DNA of 9,493 nt from CAZRGV01 sp964599655 (lineage in GTDB: Bacteria; Planctomycetota; Planctomycetia; Isosphaerales; Isosphaeraceae). Positions 1 through 6,745 of the stretch are shown here, piece by piece (position 1 is the stretch's first letter; each line of letters begins with the position of its first letter). Below the pieces are notes generated by a model, which did not search any database, was not told the origin of the DNA, and was given only the letters and a program-made list of their open reading frames with translations. A program made the position numbers and the translations under genes. The DNA lies in contig CAZRGV010000193.1 in assembly GCA_964599655.1 (NCBI GenBank), positions 1 to 9,493 of the forward strand. Direction: 5' to 3'.

Positions 1-664
1 TGAACTCGACGGGGTCCACCATTTGCCAGAGCAGGTGGCTCGGGTCGTAGTTGAACCCGAACTCGGGGCGGTGATCGAGGGCCTTCAAGGCCCGTTCGGC
101 CGAGTAGATGTCGAACGCGATCTCGGTCGGGTGAACTTCCAGGCCGAACCGGACGCCTTCCTGCTGGAAAACATCGAGGATCGGGTTCCAGCGCTCGGCG
201 AGCAGGTTGAACCCGTCATCGATCATCTTGTCCGAAGCGGGCGGGAACGAGTAGAGCAGGTGCCAGATCGAGCTGCCGGTGAAGCCGTTGACGACGCTCA
301 CCCCCATCTTGGCCGCGGCTCGGGCCGTATCCTTCATCTCCTGAATCGCCCACGTGTTCTTCTTTTCGTGCTGGCCTCGAAGCTCGGCCGGAACCCAATC
401 GTCGGTGCGTTCATCGTTTCGGTCGAGCACGAGCTGGCCAACGAGATGGTTGGAGATCGCCCAGCACCTCAGGCCATACTTGCTCAGCAGCGCTTTGCGC
501 TCCTCGCAATAGCCGGGATCTTTGAGGGCCTTCTGAACATTGAAGTGGTCGCCCCAGCACGGCAGCTCGATGCCGTCGTAGCCCCACTGACTGGCCTTCT
601 GGCAGAGGACTTCCAGGGTGAGGTCGGCCCACTGGCCGGTGAACAACGTCACGGGACGAGCCAT
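1..664 (-). CDS. Sugar phosphate isomerase/epimerase, xylose isomerase-like TIM barrel (C-terminus beyond window)
   Basis: The minus strand is open from an ATG at 664 to the window edge, giving 221 residues; the C-terminal third is missing, since family members are usually about 280-350 residues. The start is fixed by a strong Shine-Dalgarno, AAGGAGAA, at 671-678, six bases upstream. The protein begins MARPVTLFTGQWADLTLE and shows strand/helix periodicity of a TIM barrel: WGYDGIELPCWGDH near residues 27-40, CWAISNHLVGQLV near 67-79, and likely divalent-metal ligands Glu176 in LEVHP and Asp207/His210 in NYDPSH. These fit the xylose isomerase-like/AP endonuclease 2 superfamily, which isomerises or epimerises sugars and inositols, probably in the cytoplasm; no signal peptide is visible. 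The substrate cannot be told. It is divergent from the HAD gene at 814 and shares its promoter region. Family confidence is high, precise function unknown. Confidence 0.9.
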   Translation of the reverse strand, partial: MARPVTLFTGQWADLTLEVLCQKASQWGYDGIELPCWGDHFNVQKALKDPGYCEERKALLSKYGLRCWAISNHLVGQLVLDRNDERTDDWVPAELRGQHEKKNTWAIQEMKDTARAAAKMGVSVVNGFTGSSIWHLLYSFPPASDKMIDDGFNLLAERWNPILDVFQQEGVRFGLEVHPTEIAFDIYSAERALKALDHRPEFGFNYDPSHLLWQMVDPVEF

Positions 665-726
665 TTCACGTTCTCCTTCAGACGTCGCGCGGAAGCTAGG
701 GATTCGAGGGGAGGATTCCGCCGGAA

Positions 727-755
727 ACATTAAGGGGCCACGCCGGGAATGTCAA
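727..755 (-). promoter_or_regulatory. Sigma70-type promoter for the sugar isomerase gene
   Basis: On the minus strand a perfect -35 TTGACA (750-755) lies 17 bases from a weak -10 TAATGT (727-732, three of six consensus matches). The predicted transcript would begin near 720, leaving a leader of about 55 bases that contains the AAGGAGAA ribosome binding site. The assignment rests on motif match and spacing only; planctomycete sigma70 preferences are assumed to be close to the consensus. Confidence 0.45.
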
Positions 756-759
756 CGAT

Positions 760-788
760 TTGACGGCGGGGCTGCGGCGGAAGATAAT
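760..788 (+). promoter_or_regulatory. Strong-looking sigma70 promoter for the HAD gene
   Basis: TTGACG (760-765, five of six) is followed after exactly 17 bases by GATAAT (783-788, five of six). This is the best promoter match in the window. Transcription would start near 795, giving a short leader of about 19 bases that carries an AGAGGG Shine-Dalgarno (801-806) before the ATG at 814. Its -35 box sits only four bases from the -35 box of the opposite-strand promoter. Confidence 0.55.
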
Positions 789-813
789 CCTTCCGTTTCG
801 AGAGGGCAGACAC

Positions 814-1468
814 ATGATCACGCGGGCGGTCCTGTTCGACTTTGACGGTGTCCTCGCCGACACCGAGAACATCCACATCGCGTACCTTTGGCTACATGGG
901 CTGGAACATTCCGCCCGAAGTCTGTGCCCGAGCCGCCGAGCTCGACGACCGCGTCTTCCTGACCGGGATCTTTCACCGCCGTGACCTCCAGGACGGAGAC
1001 GTCGAAGGCTGGGTCCGTCGAAAGCAGGAAATCACGCGCATGCTTCTCGCCGACTCACCCCGACTTTACCCTGGGGTCGCGGACTTGGTCCGACAGCTTG
1101 CGGGTCGGGTCAAGCTGGCGGTCGTCTCCAGCTCCTGGCGAGAGAACATCGCGATCGTGCTCGGGACGTCCGGCCTCTCGGACGCCTTTCAGTTGATCCT
1201 CGGCAAGGAGGATTTCGCCCGTTCGAAGCCTGAACCCGAAGCCTATCTCAAAGCCATCGAACGTCTCGACGTGGCTCCCGATCAAGCCGTCGCGCTCGAG
1301 GATTCGGCCGTCGGTCTGACCTCGGCTCGGATCGCCGGGCTACGTTGCGTTGCCGTCGGCCACCGCCGACCGCCGGGCGACTGGACCCGAGGCGCCCCCT
1401 ATCTTCCGGACCTGACAGACACCAAGCTCGTGCTGAGCAGGCTCGGCCTCCGATCCAGGAAAAAGTAA
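814..1468 (+). pseudogene. HAD-superfamily hydrolase (beta-phosphoglucomutase/sugar phosphatase type), frameshifted
   Basis: From ATG 814 the frame reads MITRAVLFDFDGVLADTE, HAD motif I with Asp9 and Asp11, then NIHIA up to base 882. After that it becomes nonsense and stops at 984. From base 884 the +1 frame continues the family to TAA at 1466-1468: TFGYMGWNIPPEV (cap region), VVSSSWREN (motif II), FARSKPEPEAYLKA (motif III Lys) and VALEDSAVGLTSA (motif IV). In related proteins the motif I segment is followed by His-x-x-Ala-Trp and a few more residues. Here about four residues around Ala-Trp appear lost, consistent with deletion of about 11 bases, although a one-base insertion cannot be excluded. 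Corrected length would be about 220 residues, normal for the beta-PGM/phosphatase subgroup. A downstream TTG-start frame lacks the catalytic Asp pair and would be inactive. Promoter and ribosome binding site look intact, so this is either a recent lesion or a sequencing/assembly error. Confidence 0.85.
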
Positions 1469-1500
1469 CGCCTCACCCAAGATCCAAGATCCTCACGACG

Positions 1501-1517
1501 GATGGACGAGTTCCATC
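1501..1517. terminator. Possible small hairpin between convergent genes
   Basis: GATGGA (1501-1506) and TCCATC (1512-1517) can form a six-pair stem with a five-base loop, in the 64-base gap between the HAD stop (1468) and the epimerase stop (1533). There is no T tract on either side, so an intrinsic terminator is doubtful. The position between convergent genes is the main support. Confidence 0.2.
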
Positions 1518-1532
1518 GACCTCCGCCCAGGA

Positions 1533-2486
1533 TCACTCTGGCCCGCCCCGGAACCACGTCACGAATTCGCGAAGGCCCTCGCGGAACGGCGTTTTCGGGG
1601 CGTAACCCAGCTCGGACGAGGCCCGCGAGATGTCCGCGAACGTCTGCCGGACGTCGCCAGGCTGCTCGGGCAAGCGCTGAATCAATGGCTCCTTCCCCAA
1701 CGCTTCGCCGATCGCGGCAATCATCTCGCGAAGGGCAATCGGGTCCGAGTTGCCAAGATTGTACAGATGATGTCGCTCGCAGCGCTCGATCGCCCGTACG
1801 ACACCGTCGACGATGTCGGCCACATAGGTGTAGTCGCGGCGGGTGGTTCCGTCACCGAACATTGGCACGGGCTCGCCACGCTCGATCAGGTCGGCGAACT
1901 TGGCGATGGCCAGGTCCGGGCGGTTGCGTGGTCCGTACGCCGTAAAGAACCGTAAGCCCGTGACCGGCAGGCCATGCAGGTGGTGGAACGTGTGGGCCAG
2001 GAGCTCGCAGGCCTTCTTCGTCGCGGCGTAAGGACTGACCGGAAGGTCGACGCTGTCGGTCTCCCGGAACGGGGCCGTCTCGCGGTCGCCATAAACACTC
2101 GAGCTGGAGGCATAGACGAATCGCGGCCGAGGCTCGATCCGGCAAGCCGCCTCGAGAAGATGAACGGTCCCCGTGACGTTGACCTCCGTGTAAAGTCCCG
2201 GTTGCTCGATGCTCGGGCGCACGCCGGCACGGGCGGCCAGGTGGACGATCGCGTCGGGCCGGGTCTCTCGGATCAAACGGTCGACACCCTCGGCATTCCG
2301 AATATCGAGCTCCTCGAGTCGGAATCGAGGGCTCTTCGAGGCCGAGGCGAGGTTGGCCCGCTTGCGAGCGGCGTTGTAGAACGGGTCGAAGTTATCGACC
2401 ACGATCACCTCGCCGCCTTCGGCCAGAAGACGGTCGACCAGATGAGATCCGATGAAGCCCGCGCCGCCGGTGACCATGGTACGCAT
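1533..2486 (-). CDS. NAD-dependent nucleotide-sugar epimerase, UDP-glucuronate 4-epimerase type
   Basis: This intact extended short-chain dehydrogenase has 317 residues, the usual family length. The start is ATG 2486; an in-frame TTG one codon upstream is less likely. MRTMVTGGAGFIGSHL holds the Rossmann GxxGxxG motif (residues 7-13). The catalytic triad is visible as SSSSVYG (127-133) and Tyr153-x3-Lys157 in SPYAATKK. RFFTAYGPRNRPD (179-191), FGDGTTRRDYTYVADIVDG (210-228) and QPGDVRQTFADIS (275-287) are typical of the UDP-sugar epimerases that interconvert UDP-glucuronate and UDP-galacturonate. Cytoplasmic, supplying activated sugars for cell-surface glycans. It lies 92 bases downstream of the 965-residue secreted protein gene on the same strand, so co-transcription is possible, and no glycosyltransferase cluster adjoins it. 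UDP-glucose 4-epimerase activity is the main alternative. Confidence 0.9.
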   Translation of the reverse strand: MRTMVTGGAGFIGSHLVDRLLAEGGEVIVVDNFDPFYNAARKRANLASASKSPRFRLEELDIRNAEGVDRLIRETRPDAIVHLAARAGVRPSIEQPGLYTEVNVTGTVHLLEAACRIEPRPRFVYASSSSVYGDRETAPFRETDSVDLPVSPYAATKKACELLAHTFHHLHGLPVTGLRFFTAYGPRNRPDLAIAKFADLIERGEPVPMFGDGTTRRDYTYVADIVDGVVRAIERCERHHLYNLGNSDPIALREMIAAIGEALGKEPLIQRLPEQPGDVRQTFADISRASSELGYAPKTPFREGLREFVTWFRGGPE

Positions 2487-2578
2487 CAACAGGGCTCTCG
2501 CATCAGGGGGGAATGGGAAGCCGCCGGCTCTGGCTCAGCGTCTCGATCCATGGATTCGCGACATCCGGAAATCTCCGT

Positions 2579-5476
2579 TTATTCGCCGACAAGCTCCCAG
2601 TGAATTGTCGACGACTCGCCGTCGAGCGTCAGCCGGACTCCGTCGTTGGTCTCGACCAGTGGGACCGGGTTGAGGCGATGCCCCGCGTTATCCAGAGCGA
2701 ACGCCCTCGCCCCTCGTTTCGAGGTCTTCCAGAGGATCCGAGCGCGAACCGGTTCCAGCAACAGAGGGGGCCGACCGGGATTGGCAACCTCCTTGCGGAA
2801 TTCGTCGACGTAGGTCAGCCCCGTCGGCTCGACACGAGCGATGGCCGTCACCAGAAGCCGCTTCGCGCTGGTCAGGGGCTCAGACTCCAGCGAGGAGACC
2901 GCGACCACGGCGAATCGGTTGCTGGTTTCGAGCGAAAGGGTCTCGAAGCTGGTGGTCCGGTCGCCCGCCCAGCCGACAATGGCCGCGGTGTGGGGCGTGT
3001 CCATCACCAGCCGTCCGAGTCTTGGATCCCAGACGGTCTTCCGCCTGACCGTGCGCCGGGCTTGAGCGTTGTCCTTCGTGCCGCGCAGAAACACGGAGGC
3101 CGCATGCGGCAGCAGACTGAAAACCGCCGGATTGGCGTTGAGCACCTCGACCAAAGGGAAAACATCCCCCTCGCCGCCGGTTCCGGTCGCGGCCGAGCCC
3201 CAGGGATCGGGATAAAGGAAGACGCCTCGACGCACCAGCGCATCCCAGTCCTCGACGCTGGCGGCCTCCGCGAGATAGAGCAGGTCGGCCCCTTCGTAGG
3301 GCAAGGCCCAGGCGCCGTCGGTGTGCGCGGCCCATTGCGAGACCACGAACGGCTGGTCGTTTCGACGCTTCTTGCTCGCCTCTCCGACGAGTCCGCCCGC
3401 CGAGCGCCAGAGCATCGACCGCCGTTCCCCAATCGCGTAGCGGGGCGGCGCCCAGTACAGCCGGTCGTCGATCAGGTCGAGCTCCTTGATCGCCTGCGAC
3501 GCGTTGAACTCGGGCTCTCGCCGCCAGTGCGAGACCCCCGCGATGGGAACCTTCACGCCCCACTCGCGAAGTTCCCGGGCCATCTCGCGCCACTGGTCCT
3601 CCTCGGTCGCCTGCCAGAACCGTCGGCCCGATCCGAGTCGGCTCTTCTGAGATAATTTTCGGAGCACCGCGGCGGAATCGGCCGGCAGGGCGCCCGGCTC
3701 GTTGATCAGGTCGAACAGCGACTGCTCACCCGACAAGGTGATCCAAGCCAGGACCGGGTCGTCGCGCAAGGGTAATCCCGTCTCGGGATTGACATGGCCC
3801 AGCAGCGCCTTGGTCGTTTCGAGGATCAGTTCCCTGACCTTCGGATCGAACGCCACGGCGGGCCCGCCCCCCGGTGGCAAGCCCGCGGCGCCTGGCACTT
3901 GATCCTCCGAGCGGAACCGGCGGGCGGCAATCAATTCCAGAGAGACGTAAATTCCCCTTGCCTTCAGAGCGGCGACCAGATGCTCGAACCGGGCGAGCAT
4001 CGTCGGGTCGATCGTCGTCGTGTTGTCGACGGTATCGTCGAAGAGGCTGCGGCCTGGCCCAAACGGGGCGTCAAGATCGTCGAACCGGACAAGATTGACC
4101 CCCCGTCGAGCCAGGCGATCGGCCAGCAGTTCGGCGCGATCCGGGGTTGGGAAGGCCATCGGAGGCAGCAGGACAACCCCGAAGAACCTCGCTCGTCCCC
4201 CCTTTTCGAAGACGAGATGGCCGCCTTTGGCCGTGACGAAGCCGTGCGTTCCCGCGGGGGCCTCCACCAGTCCCGAAGCGTCGAGCGCCGAGCCCTTCTC
4301 GATCAACTCCTTGGGGAGATAGGGCTTCCAGGTGTCGGTGTCGGTCTGGACATGATACGGCGTCCAGCGCGCGAAATCGGGATCGGGCGAGGCGTAAACC
4401 TCCACGTTGTCGAACTGGATCGATCCGATACTATCGGTCTTCTCCAGTTGAAGCACGGCGCGGACGGCGTCTTGCGGAACGCGAACGATCGCCTGATCGG
4501 GTCTCCAGTCAAAATTCCCCCCCCAACGGAACGCTCTCGCACCCGCCGCGAGACCTGGCAAAACCCGGCCATCCTCGTCGAGGAAGTACACCTCACCCAC
4601 GGCGCCACCGCCCCCTCGGAGCCCGTTGGCCCGCACCGCCAGGCGAATCTCGAGCTCCCCGTATCGAGCGACCGGAAGGCTCAGACCGTTCTGGGCCTTG
4701 GCCCCCGACCGAACCAGCTCCAGGCACGACGCCGAATTCCGACCGGGAAACGCCCGCCGCGCTCCGCCCTCAACCGACCAGTGAAACGGGTCGGGGTCGC
4801 CAAGCTCGAAGTCGCCGTTGAGGACGAGGTTCGTGGTCGGCGAGCCACCGACGGCGACTTCCTCGATGGTCATCCCATCGATCTCCAGCGTCCCGGTCGC
4901 GCCCAGCAAGCCGACCGAGAGGATCACGTCGCGAGTTCCCAGCGGCACGGGAATTCGTCTCGCCACCCGAACCCAGCGATTCCCCATCGACCGGGTCCAC
5001 GATCCGAGAACGGCCCGCCCTTGGCCTTTGAGCTCCTCACCCAGAAAGTCGATGATCATGCCCGGATCTTCACCGAGCCGCTCGCCACTGTTGACCGACT
5101 CGACGCGCACCCAGAGCCCGATGATCAGCGCCTCGGTCTTTCGCCCATCAACACCGAACGCCCGGCTGATCCGCGCCGGCCGACCCGGCCGATCGTTCTC
5201 GAACCGCAAGCAACGCGGCCCAACCACCCCGCCCGGGACGAGCTTGGCGTCTCGAAGGTTGTACCAGCCGTCCGGCACTCCATCCGAATCCTCGTCGGTC
5301 TCGAAATCCTCGAGCGCCGGGGGACCGGGACGAACCACCAAGGGGCTTTCCTGCCCGAGCACGGGTGCGACGATCCCCGAGAGAACCAGAAATCCTCGAA
5401 CCAACGGGGCCATGAGCCGGGTCGACAGGGACCGCCGTGGCGGAACCAACGAGTCGGGAGCCGGTAGGTCAATCAT
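2579..5476 (-). CDS. Large secreted GH-A/GH5-like protein with two N-terminal carbohydrate-binding-like modules
   Basis: The 965-residue ORF from ATG 5476 has no clear Shine-Dalgarno; an alternative ATG at 5413 (residue 22) would give a more compact signal peptide, MAPLVRGFLVLSGIVAPVLG, with cleavage near residues 40-42. Residues about 52-209 look like a beta-sandwich beginning with an acidic calcium-site-like stretch, DEDSDGVPDGW. Residues about 216-362 resemble a CBM4/9-type module, starting NLVLNGDFELGDPDPFHW. A barrel domain follows, announced by GGHLVFEKGGRARFFGVVL (418-436), with GVNLVRFDDLD (459-469), ARGIYVSLEL (506-515) and VLAWITLSGEQSLF (575-588). The last 160 or so residues are beta-rich. 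By GH5-like logic the acid/base would be Glu584 and the nucleophile position is VVSQW with Gln714 instead of Glu, so it may be catalytically dead. Likely periplasmic or exported, acting on or binding polysaccharide; the ligand is unknown. Confidence 0.85.
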   Translation of the reverse strand: MIDLPAPDSLVPPRRSLSTRLMAPLVRGFLVLSGIVAPVLGQESPLVVRPGPPALEDFETDEDSDGVPDGWYNLRDAKLVPGGVVGPRCLRFENDRPGRPARISRAFGVDGRKTEALIIGLWVRVESVNSGERLGEDPGMIIDFLGEELKGQGRAVLGSWTRSMGNRWVRVARRIPVPLGTRDVILSVGLLGATGTLEIDGMTIEEVAVGGSPTTNLVLNGDFELGDPDPFHWSVEGGARRAFPGRNSASCLELVRSGAKAQNGLSLPVARYGELEIRLAVRANGLRGGGGAVGEVYFLDEDGRVLPGLAAGARAFRWGGNFDWRPDQAIVRVPQDAVRAVLQLEKTDSIGSIQFDNVEVYASPDPDFARWTPYHVQTDTDTWKPYLPKELIEKGSALDASGLVEAPAGTHGFVTAKGGHLVFEKGGRARFFGVVLLPPMAFPTPDRAELLADRLARRGVNLVRFDDLDAPFGPGRSLFDDTVDNTTTIDPTMLARFEHLVAALKARGIYVSLELIAARRFRSEDQVPGAAGLPPGGGPAVAFDPKVRELILETTKALLGHVNPETGLPLRDDPVLAWITLSGEQSLFDLINEPGALPADSAAVLRKLSQKSRLGSGRRFWQATEEDQWREMARELREWGVKVPIAGVSHWRREPEFNASQAIKELDLIDDRLYWAPPRYAIGERRSMLWRSAGGLVGEASKKRRNDQPFVVSQWAAHTDGAWALPYEGADLLYLAEAASVEDWDALVRRGVFLYPDPWGSAATGTGGEGDVFPLVEVLNANPAVFSLLPHAASVFLRGTKDNAQARRTVRRKTVWDPRLGRLVMDTPHTAAIVGWAGDRTTSFETLSLETSNRFAVVAVSSLESEPLTSAKRLLVTAIARVEPTGLTYVDEFRKEVANPGRPPLLLEPVRARILWKTSKRGARAFALDNAGHRLNPVPLVETNDGVRLTLDGESSTIHWELVGE

Positions 5477-5596
5477 GCCAGAGTCGCCGTTCTAGAGGAT
5501 CGGGAAGTCCACTCGGGGCCAGAACGGGCCGAGCCCGACATCGTGTCGCCACACCTGGAAGCCCCGACAATGAACATACCATGGAGGAGAGGCATC

Positions 5597-5645
5597 CTGG
5601 GTTCGTTTCGTCATGGACGAGCGCGAGGGCTGGGTTCGTTTCGTC
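5597..5645. repeat. 16-bp direct repeat, two exact copies with a 33-bp period
   Basis: CTGGGTTCGTTTCGTC occurs at 5597-5612 and again at 5630-5645, separated by 17 unrelated bases. The period is a multiple of three, so on the minus strand both copies read as Asp-Glu-Thr-Asn-Pro or, in another frame, Thr-Lys-Arg-Thr-Gln. That fits my memory of short interspersed motifs in planctomycete intergenic DNA that give predicted peptides with repeated Arg-Thr-Gln or Thr-Asn-Pro. This is recollection, not a search result. Two copies and unlike spacers rule out a CRISPR array. Confidence 0.8.
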
Positions 5646-5777
5646 CGCGCGGTGACGACCCGCGGAGGTCGTTGGCCCACCGGGGACGGCCAGGAGGTCG
5701 GACATCGTTGGTGTTCGACGGCGCGCCTGGCTCCACGACCGGCCTCGACGGCCAGGGGCCGACCAGCGGGTCGGGGC

Positions 5778-5804
5778 TCGATTTCGTCCGAATCCAGAAA
5801 TCGA
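5778..5804. repeat. Inverted repeat, 8-bp arms and 11-base loop
   Basis: TCGATTTC (5778-5785) and GAAATCGA (5797-5804) are exact reverse complements around an 11-base spacer. The element is in the gene-poor stretch. It may be a hairpin in a transcript or a protein site; neither a T tract nor a nearby gene start decides its role. Confidence 0.4.
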
Positions 5805-6035
5805 AGTTCTCAGCCCGATTCATCATACGAATCCGACCGAAGGACGCCACCCAATCGCGTGGAACGGTCCGCTCGGGACGCAGCGGGGAACGCGACGGCC
5901 TGCCAAGGGGTGGCGGATTCCGAAGGGACATTGACCAACGATCGAGGTTTCATCGATCCGGACCGAGAAGTCAAGCGTTTGGCGCCGTGGACGGAGGTTC
6001 GCGTTCGAGACGAGAGATCCAAAGCCCCTCACCGA

Positions 6036-6620
6036 TCATCGGGAGTGTTCGGCATCTTCGCTGACAAGCAAGTCGAAGACGGCGGGAGGAACCGGGGTCG
6101 AGTCGGTCCATTGTCCCTTGCTGGAAACGCGTTGAAGGGCCTCGAATTCCCGGCGCAGGCGCGCTTCGATATCAGGGGCACCGGCTTCCTCGGCGGCATC
6201 CCGGGCGAAGCCGTAGGCGCCTCGGGCGGCCTCGGTCGATTCCCTGGGGGACGCGGCGGCGGTTCGGGCGGCCCACTCGGCCGATTTCGCCACCTGGAAC
6301 GTGATCATCGCCGCTTCCTGGCCGTCGGGGGTTGGCTCCGAAGCGACAAACCCATGGATTGGGGTCAGGGCCACTCGCGCCGACTTGGTGGCTTCCACCC
6401 AGGCTTGCTCGAGGCCATCAATCGGTTGCGCCAACGCGGCGGAACGTCCGGCGAGTTCGACGGCCGTCTCGACGGCCCGCCGTCGCCTGGCTTTCGCGTC
6501 GGGCCAGAACTCGAGGTAAAGGGGCCAGACCGCCTGAACACAACGGGCGGCGAACGCCACGCGGGCCCAGTGTGGCAGTTGGGAGAGACGATCGGGAATG
6601 CGGTTCGACGGTTTGGGCAT
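6036..6620 (-). CDS. Hypothetical Ala-rich, mainly helical protein
   Basis: I do not recognise this family. ATG 6620 gives 194 residues starting MPKPSNRIPDRLSQLPHWAR. The frame is open 12 codons further to a TTG at 6656, but that extension would lie upstream of a possible -10 box, TACTAT, at 6630-6635 on the minus strand, so the ATG is preferred; the transcript could then be nearly leaderless. The protein is rich in Ala, Glu and Arg, with helix-like stretches at about 40-82 (ARRRRAVETAVELAGRSAAL) and 103-165. It has no signal peptide, membrane span or Cys cluster and is probably cytoplasmic. Amino-acid composition is balanced, unlike the Arg/Gly-rich overlapping plus-strand frame, which supports the minus strand as coding. 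It follows the methyltransferase gene after 125 bases on the same strand. The last residues, STPVPPAVFDLLVSED, look like a conserved tail but I cannot assign a function. Confidence 0.7.
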   Translation of the reverse strand: MPKPSNRIPDRLSQLPHWARVAFAARCVQAVWPLYLEFWPDAKARRRRAVETAVELAGRSAALAQPIDGLEQAWVEATKSARVALTPIHGFVASEPTPDGQEAAMITFQVAKSAEWAARTAAASPRESTEAARGAYGFARDAAEEAGAPDIEARLRREFEALQRVSSKGQWTDSTPVPPAVFDLLVSEDAEHSR

Positions 6621-6745
6621 CGCCCCAGCATAGTACCCGGCGGTCTCGAACGGCAACGCGCCTTTTGGATGGATCGAGGACCGGAACGCCCGTCACGTCC
6701 GACGGGCTCGACGGTCCGCGCCGGGTCGTTCGGGTCTCGTCCCAC

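Larger units (their letters stand above)
5477..6035. other. Gene-poor 559-bp stretch with repeats
   Basis: I find no convincing gene here. Open frames on both strands exist because the DNA is GC-rich, but their products are dominated by Arg, Gly, Ser and Pro and have no recognisable motif, start context or ribosome binding site. The stretch does contain a 16-bp direct repeat (5597-5645), an 8-bp-arm inverted repeat (5778-5804) and a smaller inverted repeat, GATCGA/TCGATC (5940-5958) with a seven-base loop. The last lies 78 bases beyond the stop of the minus-strand gene ending at 6036 and might help end its transcript. The promoter of the 965-residue gene should also lie near 5480-5560, but I see no good -35/-10 pair. 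Confidence 0.6.

Noticed and set aside
23..733. 236-codon plus-strand open frame at the window start
   Set aside because: It is antisense to the sugar isomerase, which has family motifs and a strong ribosome binding site.
880..890. Programmed ribosomal frameshift in the HAD gene
   Set aside because: No slippery heptamer, and conserved residues are missing at the junction, so a plain deletion or sequence error is simpler.
2546..2562. ATCCATGGAT palindrome between the secreted protein and epimerase genes
   Set aside because: A ten-base palindrome of this kind is common by chance, and it has no suitable position relative to a promoter.
2513..3655. 380-codon plus-strand open frame opposite the C-terminal part of the secreted protein
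   Set aside because: Shadow of the coding strand; no motifs and unnatural composition.
3794..5467. 557-codon open frame on the plus strand inside the large secreted protein gene
   Set aside because: The opposite frame encodes recognisable sandwich and barrel modules; this one has Arg/Pro/Gly-rich composition and no motif or ribosome binding site.
5597..5645. CRISPR array
   Set aside because: Only two 16-bp copies with one 17-base spacer, and no cas genes in the window.
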